Shown here piece by piece: positions 42,767 to 50,682 of a stretch of 64,000 bases of DNA. A program made the translations under genes and the position numbers. The DNA lies in the NCBI GenBank assembly GCA_046331625.1, contig JAXLQL010000002.1, forward strand, positions 620,001 to 684,000, in the 5' to 3' direction. Every line of letters begins with the position of its first letter. Within the stretch, counting starts at the first letter, position 1. This DNA comes from JAXLQL01 sp046331625. GTDB taxonomy: Bacteria > Acidobacteriota > Terriglobia > Bryobacterales > Bryobacteraceae. The notes below the pieces were generated by a model. That model was not told the origin of the DNA, ran no database searches, and saw only the letters and a list, made by a program, of their open reading frames with translations.

Positions 42767-42949
42767 ATGAAAGTCCGAGACCTCTTGAAGAAGCTTCGAG
42801 ATGACGGCTGGCGTCTGAAGAATCAGGAAGGCAGCCACCGCCAATTCGCGCATCCGGACAAGCCAGGCAAAGTAACCGTGGCGGGTCACGAATCGGACGA
42901 AGTGCCGCCCAAGACGTACAAGTCTATAATGAAGCAGGCGGGTATCTGA
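42767..42949 (+). CDS. hicA: HicA-type mRNA interferase toxin
   Basis: 60 residues from ATG 42767. The dsRBD-like fold is recognisable by KVRDLLKKLRDDGW, the catalytic-His motif G-S-H-R-Q-F (His24) and the terminal P-P-K-T-Y-K-S-I-M-K-Q-A-G-I. HicA toxins cleave mRNA ribosome-independently and are neutralised by HicB. The stop overlaps the hicB start by one base (TGATG), so the two are translationally coupled. It lies beside WD40 and unknown remnants, an accessory spot. Confidence 0.93.
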   Translation: MKVRDLLKKLRDDGWRLKNQEGSHRQFAHPDKPGKVTVAGHESDEVPPKTYKSIMKQAGI

Positions 42950-43161
42950 TGAGCGACTACTTGGTCCTTTACGAGAAGTCTTCCACGGGCTATGGCGCCT
43001 ACGCGCCCGATCTCCCCGGCTGCATCGCGACCGGCGGAACGCTCGACGAGACGCGCGAGCGCATGACCAAGGCAATCGAGATGCATTTGGCCGCGATGCG
43101 GGAGGATGGCGATCCGATCCCGGAGCCGTCGCACTTCGAGTTGGTCAGGGCGGGTCAGTAA
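42949..43161 (+). CDS. hicB: HicB-type antitoxin
   Basis: 70 residues. The partial RNase-H-like fold of HicB is shown by YGAYAPDLPGCIATGGTLDE (residues 15-34), followed by a helix (RERMTKAIEMHLAAMREDG) and a short tail. It lacks the extra C-terminal DNA-binding domain seen in longer HicB proteins, so any autoregulation would need another mode. Encoded directly after hicA, as is usual for this order of the pair. Confidence 0.92.
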   Translation: MSDYLVLYEKSSTGYGAYAPDLPGCIATGGTLDETRERMTKAIEMHLAAMREDGDPIPEPSHFELVRAGQ

Positions 43162-43336
43162 GTCAGCGAATCAGCGGCGATACTCGGCTTCGAGCGCCTC
43201 GGCGATGCGGTCTGCATTTGCCAGGTCCTCGTCGATCTTCTTGATTGGCGTGGTGCCACACGGCGATCCGGCGGACCGATACTGCTGTACCTGCGATGCA
43301 GGGGCGCCGCCGTTGCGAATGCCGGGGTTGCGCGCG
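43162..43336 (-). other. 175-bp spacer, possible remnant of a reverse-strand gene
   Basis: On the reverse strand an open frame without a start reads, from about 43375 down to the stop at 43166, a sensible peptide ending GTTPIKKIDEDLANADRIAEALEAEYRR. The composition looks protein-like, but no start codon or family is seen, so it may be the end of a lost gene. Nothing else is visible here. Confidence 0.25.
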
Positions 43337-43960
43337 ATGAGCCCGGCTCCTCTTCCACGAAGCGCCGAGTTCGCTCTACCATATAGTGATACGCCGAACG
43401 ACGAAATCTACATCAGCACCGACGTCGAAACTGACGGACCCATTCCCGGACCGCATTCCATGCTCAGTCTCGGCTCGGCTGCTTATTCTTCCGATCGCAA
43501 GCTGATCGCCACCTTCAGTGCGAACCTCGAGACCTTGCCTGGCGCCGAGGGCCATCCCGACACCATGGCTTGGTGGACCACGCAACCCGAAGCCTGGGCC
43601 GCCTGCCGCAAAGACTTGCAGCCTCCGGAACAGGCGATGCGTGACTATCTCGCGTGGGTGAAGCAACTCGGCGGCCGATCGGTCTTCGTGGCTTATCCTG
43701 CCGGCTTCGACTTCACGTTCGTCTATTGGTACCTGATCAAGTTCACGGGCTACAGTCCGTTCTCGCACTCGGCGCTCGACATGAAGACGCTCGCCATGGC
43801 GCTGCTGAAGAAGCCGTATCGCGAGTCCGTCAAGCGCAACATGCCGCGGCGCTGGTTCGCTGCCGGCAAGAAGCACACCCACACCGCCCTGGACGATGCC
43901 ATTGAACAAGGAGCGCTCTTCTGTTCGATGCTCGAAGAATTGGAGAAGGGGAATGCGTAG
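43337..43960 (+). CDS. DEDD-type 3'-5' exonuclease
   Basis: 207 residues from ATG 43337, the first in-frame ATG with plausible coding sequence after it; the exact start is uncertain. The exonuclease motifs are I: DVETDG near residue 35, II: GFDFTFVYWYL near 122 and III: HTALDDAIEQG near 184. These supply the four acidic residues and the His of the DnaQ-like DEDDh family. A role on RNA or short DNA is not decidable. It overlaps the bicupin gene by 8 nt and probably begins a three-gene operon. Confidence 0.83.
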   Translation: MSPAPLPRSAEFALPYSDTPNDEIYISTDVETDGPIPGPHSMLSLGSAAYSSDRKLIATFSANLETLPGAEGHPDTMAWWTTQPEAWAACRKDLQPPEQAMRDYLAWVKQLGGRSVFVAYPAGFDFTFVYWYLIKFTGYSPFSHSALDMKTLAMALLKKPYRESVKRNMPRRWFAAGKKHTHTALDDAIEQGALFCSMLEELEKGNA

Positions 43961-44855
43961 CGTACTGGCTCTCGCCGCCGCGGCCGTCGCGTTCGGCCAG
44001 CCGCAACAGGAAACGGTCTGGGCTCCCAAGCCCAAGCGCCTTCCCGCCTACACCGCGCCGCATCGGCCTCACGTGAAGCTCTCCGATCTCGACGCCAAGT
44101 TCCGCGGCAAAGCCGATTGGCGCGAAACGGTGATGGACGACGAGCACATGAAGGCCGAGTATGTCTCCGCCGCTCCGGGAACGAAGTCCGCGCCGCGATT
44201 TCATCCCGATACGCGCGAATGGTGGATGGTGCTGCGCGGCGAGATGCGCTTCCGCATTCAGGGCCAGGCGGAGATCGTCGCGCGCAAAGGTTCGATGGTC
44301 CAGGTGCCGATGCAGACCATCTACTCCTGGGAGGTCACCGGCTCCGAGCCCGCGCTGCGCCTGGAAGTGAACATCGCCCAGGCAAAAACATTGTTCCCCA
44401 AGGATGTTTCGCCGCCGCCTATGCCCGGATTCGACTGGATCCAGGTGAAGATGCCGTGGCGGCCCGTACCCTACGACAAGGTCAACCGCCCCCACCAGAC
44501 CTTCGCCGAGTTCGAGTCGCGCGTCAAATACGACCATCGCGGACTCTCCGTGGAACCCGTCGTCGCCGATGACCGCGGCGCCATGAACTTCATCTACGGG
44601 TTCGAGAAGAACATCGCTCCACTCGATCCGAAGGACCCCGGCCACTATCATCCCGAGTGCGCCGAAGCCTGGATCATCGCCAAGGGCCAGATGCGTTACG
44701 GGATCGAAGGCCACGGCGTCGTCATCGCCAATGAGGGCGACTTCGTCTACGTGCCGAAGTTTCTCTTCCACTCGCCGCGATTCCACGGCGAGGGCCCCTC
44801 GTGCCGCATCTCGCTCAACGGATATCCGAAGATCTCGCACCTCGCCGCGCACTGA
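43953..44855 (+). CDS. Secreted bicupin protein
   Basis: 300 residues from ATG 43953, with GGAGAAGGGGA upstream. A signal peptide (RSVLALAAAAVAFGQ) is followed by two cupin domains. The first (around 85-135) includes FHPDTREWWMVLRGEMRF and the second (around 230-290) HYHPECAEAWIIAKGQMRY and HSPRFHGEGPSCR. Both have the H-x-H/E metal pattern partly conserved; the second (HYHPEC) looks more complete. A sugar- or phenolic-modifying dioxygenase or isomerase role is possible but unproven. It is coupled to the exonuclease upstream and the phosphotransferase downstream by overlapping stops and starts. Confidence 0.82.
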   Translation: MRSVLALAAAAVAFGQPQQETVWAPKPKRLPAYTAPHRPHVKLSDLDAKFRGKADWRETVMDDEHMKAEYVSAAPGTKSAPRFHPDTREWWMVLRGEMRFRIQGQAEIVARKGSMVQVPMQTIYSWEVTGSEPALRLEVNIAQAKTLFPKDVSPPPMPGFDWIQVKMPWRPVPYDKVNRPHQTFAEFESRVKYDHRGLSVEPVVADDRGAMNFIYGFEKNIAPLDPKDPGHYHPECAEAWIIAKGQMRYGIEGHGVVIANEGDFVYVPKFLFHSPRFHGEGPSCRISLNGYPKISHLAAH

Positions 44856-45955
44856 TGATTCGCGATCTCAACTCGAGCGCTCCGCCGCGGCCCGGTGAGG
44901 AACTCGATGCCGCGCGCCTTGCCGAATATCTGCACGGTGCGCTGGCGGGTGATGGCGCCATCGAGATCGAGCAGTTCCCTTCGGGCCACTCGAACCTCAC
45001 TTACCTTGTGCGCCGCGGTGGCCTCGTGCGCCGCGAAAGCGAGGAATGGGTGCTGCGGCGGCCGCCGTTCGGATCGAAGGTGAAGTCCGCGCACGACATG
45101 GGGCGTGAGTATCGGGTGCTCTCGCGCTTGAGCAAAGTGTATCCGCCTGCGCCCGAGCCGATCCTCTATTGCGAGGACGAGTCCGTACTCGGCGCGCCGT
45201 TCTACCTCATGCGACGCCTGCACGGAATGGTGCTGCGCAGGAAATGGCCAGAGTCGATCACCGGTGACCCCGCCCTCTCGCGCCGCATCTGCGAAGCCTT
45301 CATCGACAATCTCGCCGCGCTCCATGCCGTGGATGCCGAAGCAGCCGGACTCGGCGATTTCGGCAGGCCGCAAGGCTACGTGCGCAGGCAGGTAGAGGGC
45401 TGGTCCAAACGCTGGACCGACGCGCGCACGGAAGACATCCCCGACATGGATTCCACCGCTGCCTGGCTCGGCGCGAACATGCCTCCTGACGGCGGCGCCG
45501 CGATCATCCACAACGACTACAAGTTCGATAACGTCCTGCTCGACCCGGACGACCCCACCCGCGTCACCGGCGTGCTCGATTGGGAGATGGCCACGCTCGG
45601 CGATCCGCTCATGGACTTCGGTACCGCGCTCAGCTACTGGATCGACGCCTCCGATCCGGCCGAGTTTCGCGCGCTCGCGTTCTCGCCCACGTGGATGCCC
45701 GGCTTCCTCGACCGGCGCGGCGTTGTCGAGCGCTATGAGCAAGCTACCGGGCGATCCGTGGCGCATCCGATCTTCTATTACTCGTACGGATTGTTCAAGC
45801 TCGCCGTCATCTTGCAGCAAATCTATTACCGCTACTTCCATGGATTGACGAAAGATGAGCGGTTCGGTGAATTTCGCTTCACCGTTCGCAAGCTGGCGCG
45901 GCAGGCCGCGGCTTCCATCGCGGCGCAATCGCTGCAACCCGGCCAGTGGCGATAG
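44855..45955 (+). CDS. APH family phosphotransferase (acyl-CoA-dehydrogenase-associated type)
   Basis: 366 residues from ATG 44855 (TGATG overlap with the previous stop). The kinase-like pattern is I-I-H-N-D-Y-K-F-D-N-V-L-L-D near residue 217 (Brenner's motif H-x-D-x5-N) and VLDWEMATLGDPLMDFG near 240. The N-terminal segment F-P-S-G-H-S-N-L-T-Y-L matches the family often fused or adjacent to acyl-CoA dehydrogenase ACAD10/11. Such proteins phosphorylate 4-hydroxyacyl-CoA or small hydroxyl substrates; here no dehydrogenase neighbour is seen. Confidence 0.88.
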   Translation: MIRDLNSSAPPRPGEELDAARLAEYLHGALAGDGAIEIEQFPSGHSNLTYLVRRGGLVRRESEEWVLRRPPFGSKVKSAHDMGREYRVLSRLSKVYPPAPEPILYCEDESVLGAPFYLMRRLHGMVLRRKWPESITGDPALSRRICEAFIDNLAALHAVDAEAAGLGDFGRPQGYVRRQVEGWSKRWTDARTEDIPDMDSTAAWLGANMPPDGGAAIIHNDYKFDNVLLDPDDPTRVTGVLDWEMATLGDPLMDFGTALSYWIDASDPAEFRALAFSPTWMPGFLDRRGVVERYEQATGRSVAHPIFYYSYGLFKLAVILQQIYYRYFHGLTKDERFGEFRFTVRKLARQAAASIAAQSLQPGQWR

Positions 45956-45959
45956 CGTC

Positions 45960-45965
45960 TACAAT
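45960..45965 (+). promoter_or_regulatory. -10-like hexamer TACAAT before the TIGR03437-type gene
   Basis: TACAAT ends 9 nt before ATG 45975 with no clear Shine-Dalgarno sequence. Weaker spacing than the other -10/start pairs in the window. Confidence 0.35.
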
Positions 45966-45974
45966 GGTGACCAA

Positions 45975-48129
45975 ATGCGACCTGCTCTGCTCACCGTGTG
46001 CCTGCTCGCGTGTGCGCCGCTATTCGCGCAGAATCAGCAACAACTCTTTTGCGATGTAACTTCGGAACCGCGCCAGATCCGTGCCGAGGGCGTATCGGAA
46101 TTGGTGGGCGTCATCGTGCTGCCCTGCCGCGGAACGGCGGGCGCGGTCGTCACCGGTTCATTCAGCCTCACATCCAGCGCGCCGGTCACAAACAAAATCA
46201 CCAATGATCGGATCGACGCGGTGCTCACCGCCGAAACCGCGTCCGGCACGCAAACCATCGGAGGCTCGCCGTTCCTCGGCGGGAGCAACACCATCGCCTT
46301 CGGCTCGTTCTCCTTCACCATGCCCGCGAACGGACGCACTGCGTTCACGTTCAGCAATATCCGCGTGAATCCCGCGGGACGCAGCAATGTCTCGATGTTC
46401 ATCAGCACCACCTCTGGCAGCATGGCCATCACCAATGCCAGCCCCGCCGTTGCGCTGGTGGTGCGCGGACTCTACATAGGCGGCTCTCCGGCGCGCATCG
46501 TTTGCGTCGGATCGCCTCTGCCCGAGCAGCTCACGTTCTTGAACATGGTTTGGGGCGGCACGCAGTTCGCCACCATCCGCGTCACGGAAGGCTTCCCTTC
46601 CGCATTCGAACCGCGTCAAGCCAACGCCGCCAACGGTACGCGCATCTTCATCCGCCTTTCCGACTTCCCCGCGAAAGCGCGCGTGTTCATCCCGGACTTC
46701 ATCACGGGTTCCTCGTCGCCGTCTCCGACCTCCGCGGGCGATCTCGGTCTGGGCGCATCGGCGGGCACCTACTTCGGTCCCGGGCCCGGATCGAGTCTCC
46801 TGCTATCGCGCGTGCCCGGTGCGGACCTCAACGGCGCCGGCAGCTTTCCCCCGTTGATCGGCGGAGGCCTCACGCTCTTCAATGGCGTTACGGAAGTGCC
46901 CATGGTCAGCGGCACTGGCTACTTCGCGTTCGAAGTGATCGACGCGGTGGCGACTGCGCTCGAGAGCGCGCAGATTCCGATCTTCATCGCGCTCCCACCG
47001 AACACCGGACAAGACGGCACGGTGGCCACGGCCAAGGTGACCTTCGGTCCGCTCACTGCCTCCACGGACACCGCGTCCAATGCGCCGATCGTGCGCTTCC
47101 GCGACATGGTCCCGCTGCAGGATTGCGACATCCTGCGCGACTGCAACGCCGGCTACTTTCCCAAGCTCACTGTCGACATAGAGCAGACCTTCTACGTCAT
47201 CGCGCCCCCCGTTGCCGGATATTATCAGCGCTCGATGCGCATCCTCAACGAGGGCGGTGGCGCCATGCCGTGGACCATCACCACGCAGTACAAGAACGGC
47301 GATGATTGGTTGAAGGTGGTGCCGTCTTCGGGCATCAACAACGCGCGAGCCATCCTCAACTTCTTTCCGGAAAAGGTGAAGCCTGGATCGTACGAAGCAA
47401 CGCTGGTGGTCGACGCTGGACCCGTTGCTGGGCAGCGTACCTATGGTGTGCGGCTCGACGTAACCACGCCGCAGCCGAGGCCCGACCAACCCGCCCGAGC
47501 CTCCCGCGCCCGTGCCCAATCGTCCGCGTTTCTGGGGCGTTGGCAACGCCGCCAATCTCGGGATGCAGACTGTGGTCCCCGGTTCGCTCGCCGTGATCGA
47601 CGGCACCAAGCTCGATGGAAAGAGCGTGGATGTCACCTTCGACGGCGTCAAGGCGCAAGTGCTCTCGTCATCGGACGGGCGCATCAACGCGATCGTGCCA
47701 GTGGACCTCGGCGTAAAGACCGAAGCGCAAGTGGTGGTCACCATCGACGGCGTCGCCAGCGAATCCGGCAAGGTTGCGCTCGCCGTCGTCGCGCCGGCAA
47801 TCTTCACGGGTGCTGTCTACAATCAAGACGGCTTCCCGAACGCACCATCGAATCCCGAACGCGCGGGCAACATCCTGCAGATTTTCGCCACTGGTTTGCC
47901 GCACTCTTCGCTCGGCATGATTTCGGCGCGGATTCATGATCGCGAAATCGAAGTGCCGGTGTTCGCGGGCCCGGCGCCCGGATCGCCGGGAGTACAGCAA
48001 GTGAACATCCGCATCCCCGAAGACCTGCCGCCGATGAACTCGGAAGTGCGCGTGTGCGGCGCTCCGTTGACTTCTCCTTCGCAGATCACCTGTAGCGCGG
48101 GCATGCCGATCGCGATTCGCGAACCGTGA
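45975..48129 (+). pseudogene. TIGR03437-type secreted protein gene interrupted by a frameshift
   Basis: From ATG 45975 (signal peptide ending near PLFAQN) the frame encodes about 500 residues of beta-rich sequence, with Cys-containing segments and a BACON-like region near W-T-I-T-T-Q-Y. Around 47475-47490, in a Pro-rich linker, the sense moves to the +1 frame. That frame reads NPPEPPAPVPNRPRFWGVGNAAN, then VPGSLAVIDGTKLDG and QIFATGLPHSSLG to the stop at 48127. This is the C-terminal domain TIGR03437 that is hugely expanded in Solibacter. The two halves belong together. It may be a recent mutation or a sequence error; the rest is intact. Confidence 0.8.
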
Positions 48130-48545
48130 AGATCTTCGTCTACTTCATCGGCAAGCCTCGCGACGAACACGCGAACGCGATCGCGGCCGAGTTCTTGAAG
48201 CGCAGCGGACGTTGGGCGCAGTGCGAGATGCGCGAGATTGATCCGGCGCGCTTCGACCTCTGGGCCAGGCATCCGTCGGCGGTCAAGGTGCTCTGCGATC
48301 CCGCTGGCAAATCGCTCCATTCGCCCGCGTTCGCCAAGCTGATCAGCACGTGGCGCGACGAAAGCAGAGATGTGGTCTTCGCGCTCGGCGGCCATGACGG
48401 CTTCGATGACACATGGCGGCGTCGCGCCGACATGCTGCTCTCGCTTTCGGCGATGACGTTCCCGCACGAACTCGCTCGTGCCATGCTCACCGAGCAGATC
48501 TATCGCGCGCTCGCCACGCTTCACGGGCATCCGTATCCGCGCTGA
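48126..48545 (+). CDS. rlmH: 23S rRNA (pseudouridine1915-N3)-methyltransferase RlmH
   Basis: 139 residues from GTG 48126, slightly shorter than the usual 155. The SPOUT knot signature is seen in ALGGHDGFDD near residue 97 and LSLSAMTFPHELARAMLTEQIYRA near 115-138. It transfers methyl from SAM to pseudouridine 1915 in helix 69 of 23S rRNA. It overlaps the preceding stop by 4 nt (GTGA) and is followed by the soxC-like gene after 25 nt, which has its own -10-like box. Confidence 0.93.
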   Translation: MKIFVYFIGKPRDEHANAIAAEFLKRSGRWAQCEMREIDPARFDLWARHPSAVKVLCDPAGKSLHSPAFAKLISTWRDESRDVVFALGGHDGFDDTWRRRADMLLSLSAMTFPHELARAMLTEQIYRALATLHGHPYPR

Positions 48546-48557
48546 CCCGAATCCGGG

Positions 48558-48563
48558 TAGAAT
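48558..48563 (+). promoter_or_regulatory. -10-like hexamer TAGAAT of the soxC-like gene
   Basis: TAGAAT ends 7 nt before ATG 48571, and no Shine-Dalgarno sequence lies between, again suggesting leaderless transcription. Confidence 0.45.
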
Positions 48564-48570
48564 CGGACCA

Positions 48571-49758
48571 ATGTCCAAAACCAATCGCCGCCAGGCTCTT
48601 CGCATGAGCGCCGCTCTCGCTTCGGGCGCCCTCGCGCGCGCCGAAGAACCGCGATCACTCGGCAAGCCGCTCAGCGGATACGGAGAGCGTTCGCCCTACG
48701 TCAAGTCGGCACGTATCTCGCGCGTCACCAAGACGCCCGAGGCCGGGTCGAGTTCCACGCCGCTCGCGGACATGCTCGGCACCATCACGCCTTCGTCGCT
48801 CCACTATGAGCGCCATCACGCCGGCGTGCCGCTGATCGATCCCGCGCAGCATCGCCTCACGATCCACGGCTTGGTGAAGCGGCCGCTCGTGCTCACCATG
48901 GCCGAGCTCCGCCGCCTTCCTTCCGTTTCGCGAATTCATTTTCTCGAGTGCGGCGGCAACAGCGGCGGCGAATGGGCGGCGAAGAATCAGCCCGACGTGC
49001 AGCGCTCCTACGGGCTCGCCAGTTGCAGCGAGTGGACAGGAGTTCCGCTTCGCCTGCTGCTCGAAGAAGTGGGCCTCGAGCCCGATGCGAAATGGATCAT
49101 CGCCGAAGGTGGCGACGCGTGCCGCATGCAGCGCAGCGTGCCGATCGTGAAGGAACTCGATGACGCCATGCTCGCCTATGGGCAGAACGGCGAGCCGCTG
49201 CGGCCCGAGCAAGGTTTCCCGCTGCGTCTGCTCACGCCCGGGTGGGAAGGCAACGTTCAGGTGAAGTGGCTGCAGCGGCTCCAAGTCACGGATCAACCCT
49301 ACATGACGCGCGATGAGACCGCGAAGTACAGCGACCTCATGCCTGACGGCAAGGCTCGCATCTTCACGCTCACGCTCGAAGCGAAGTCCGTCATCACGTT
49401 TCCATCGGGTGGGCAGTCGCTTCCCGGGCCCGGGTTCTATGAACTGACCGGACTCGCTTGGTCCGGCCGCGGCAACATCGATAAGGTAGACGTCACGTTT
49501 GATGGCGGAGCTTCGTGGAAGCCGGCGCGGATCGACGAGCCCCGGCATCGCCTCGCGTTCTGCCGCTTCCGCATGCCGTGGCGCTGGGACGGAAAGCCCG
49601 TCACCATAGCCTCGCGAGCCACGGACTCGACCGGCTACGTGCAACCGACGCGCGAGCAGTTGGTCGCCGTACGCGGACTCAACTCCGGCTATCACTTCAA
49701 CGGGATCAAGCTTTGGAAGATCGCGGTCGACGGGAGCGTGACGAATGTGGAAGCTTAG
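48571..49758 (+). CDS. soxC: SoxC-like molybdopterin sulfite dehydrogenase subunit
   Basis: 395 residues from ATG 48571. The N-terminus MSKTNRRQALRMSAALASG carries a twin-arginine-type signal (NRRQALRMS), fitting a Mo-cofactor protein folded in the cytoplasm. The sulfite-oxidase fold shows HFLECGGNSGGEW near residue 127 and, near 150, GLASCSEWTGVPL, whose Cys should bind molybdenum. The C-terminal dimerisation domain has TGLAWSGRGNIDKVDVTFDGG and YVQPTREQLVAVRG. SoxC oxidises sulfane sulfur or sulfite together with a cytochrome SoxD, whose gene overlaps by 14 nt. Confidence 0.92.
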   Translation: MSKTNRRQALRMSAALASGALARAEEPRSLGKPLSGYGERSPYVKSARISRVTKTPEAGSSSTPLADMLGTITPSSLHYERHHAGVPLIDPAQHRLTIHGLVKRPLVLTMAELRRLPSVSRIHFLECGGNSGGEWAAKNQPDVQRSYGLASCSEWTGVPLRLLLEEVGLEPDAKWIIAEGGDACRMQRSVPIVKELDDAMLAYGQNGEPLRPEQGFPLRLLTPGWEGNVQVKWLQRLQVTDQPYMTRDETAKYSDLMPDGKARIFTLTLEAKSVITFPSGGQSLPGPGFYELTGLAWSGRGNIDKVDVTFDGGASWKPARIDEPRHRLAFCRFRMPWRWDGKPVTIASRATDSTGYVQPTREQLVAVRGLNSGYHFNGIKLWKIAVDGSVTNVEA

Positions 49759-50272
49759 CGCGCTGCTCGCAATGGCGCTCACGCTCGCCGCCCAATCACC
49801 CAAGTACGGTGTTGGCCGCACGCCCAGCGATGCGGATCTGCGCACGCTCAGCGTGAGTGTCGCGCCCGATGGAAAGGGCCTGCCTGCGGGCTCAGGAACC
49901 GCGGTGCAAGGCCGCGAACTCTTCGCCGCGCGCTGCGCGAAATGTCATGGTGAGAAGGCTGCGGGAGACGTGGGTCCAGCGCTGGTGGGTGGGCAGGGAA
50001 CGCTCGCTACCGCGAAGCCTGTCAAAACCGTCGGTAGCTTCTGGCCGCATGCAACGTCGGTCTACAACTACGTGAATCGCGCCATGCCGTTCAACCAGCC
50101 GGGATCGTTGACGCACTCGGAGGTCTACGCAGCGGTGGCGTACATCCTGCACTTGAATGGAATCGTGAGCGAGACCGAAGTGCTGGATGCGAAGTCGCTC
50201 GCCAAGGTGAAGATGCCGAACCGCGACGGCTTCGTGCGCGATCCCCGGCCCGACGTGAAGCCAGTCCGATAA
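49745..50272 (+). CDS. soxD: SoxD-like monoheme c-type cytochrome
   Basis: 175 residues with a signal peptide ending near LTLAAQ. One heme-c motif C-A-K-C-H at residues 64-68 and a probable axial Met in NRAMPFNQPG near residue 116 make a class I cytochrome. SoxD of Paracoccus is larger (two hemes); single-domain versions beside soxC, often annotated sulfite:cytochrome c oxidoreductase subunit B (SorB-like), fit better in size. It overlaps soxC by 14 nt, so the two form an electron-transfer pair. Confidence 0.85.
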   Translation: MWKLSALLAMALTLAAQSPKYGVGRTPSDADLRTLSVSVAPDGKGLPAGSGTAVQGRELFAARCAKCHGEKAAGDVGPALVGGQGTLATAKPVKTVGSFWPHATSVYNYVNRAMPFNQPGSLTHSEVYAAVAYILHLNGIVSETEVLDAKSLAKVKMPNRDGFVRDPRPDVKPVR

Positions 50273-50288
50273 CTTGCAGGCTTCAGTC

Positions 50289-50354
50289 ATGTACTACCAT
50301 CCTTCCGTTTCCTCTTCAGCCCCGCAGATTTTCGCTAGGCACATGCGCTCGTAG
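50289..50354 (+). CDS. Possible 21-residue peptide, repeat copy A
   Basis: The frame starts at ATG 50289 (weak GCAGG upstream) and ends at TAG. It reads MYYHPSVSSSAPQIFARHMRS, in which 8 of the first 11 residues are shared with copy B. Most differences between copies are at first or third codon positions and only one is at a second position. Unproven as a gene. Confidence 0.3.
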   Translation: MYYHPSVSSSAPQIFARHMRS

Positions 50355-50412
50355 TACGCTCCGCATTTCGCATACGGGTTTGAGCATCGGCTGCGGTTGC
50401 GGCCCAGCCGCG

Positions 50413-50535
50413 ATGTACCACTATCCTTCGGTTTCTTCGCCAGCCGCGAAGATTTCAGCCTCGGTGTGGCGCACGCTTCAGCGTGCTGGCGGGCACTTCA
50501 GTGCCCGCTCGCGATCTGTGAACAGGCGCTCGTAG
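50413..50535 (+). CDS. Possible 40-residue peptide, repeat copy B with in-frame hairpin insertion
   Basis: It starts MYHYPSVSSPAAKIS, and the twin-hairpin repeat at 50464-50508 lies inside the frame without breaking it. It ends RRS-TAG, where copy A ends MRS-TAG at the matching position. No ribosome-binding site is seen. It may be a relic or a non-coding repeat rather than a gene. Confidence 0.25.
   Translation: MYHYPSVSSPAAKISASVWRTLQRAGGHFSARSRSVNRRS
50464..50508. repeat. Twin-hairpin repeat, variant stems
   Basis: GCACGCT-tc-AGCGTGC followed by GCGGGCACT-tc-AGTGCCCGC. The layout is the same as in copies at 23344 and 50599, but the stem bases differ and remain fully complementary. This supports a selected or mechanistically required hairpin structure. 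Confidence 0.8.
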
Positions 50536-50598
50536 AACGCGTCCGTTCTCACACGGCGGTCCGGCATCGATGATCTGCGATTGCGGCTCCGTCGCGAT

Positions 50599-50637
50599 GT
50601 GGGGCAGACTTTAGTCTGCGCGGGACTTCAGTCCCGC
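50599..50637. repeat. Twin-hairpin repeat, copy 2
   Basis: GCAGACT-tt-AGTCTGC and GCGGGACT-tc-AGTCCCGC preceded by GTGGG. It differs from the copy at 23344-23383 by one base in the first loop, although the two lie 27 kb apart. Confidence 0.85.
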
Positions 50638-50682
50638 CCGCTTGCACACCCGCGCATACCTGCGTCACCATAACAGTTCCCG

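Larger units (their letters stand above)
50273..50682. other. Repeat-rich intergenic region upstream of the ProRS-like gene
   Basis: 410 bp that hold two copies of a unit of about 124 bp (50289-50412 and 50413-50598). Each begins with a similar short reading frame (M-Y-Y-H-P-S-V-S-S and M-Y-H-Y-P-S-V-S-S) and ends in a tail containing GCGCTCGTAG and a closing GCGATGT. Copy 2 contains a twin-hairpin insertion (50464-50508), and another twin hairpin (50599-50637) follows it. The promoter of the downstream gene should lie near 50660-50680, but no good hexamers are seen. Confidence 0.7.
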
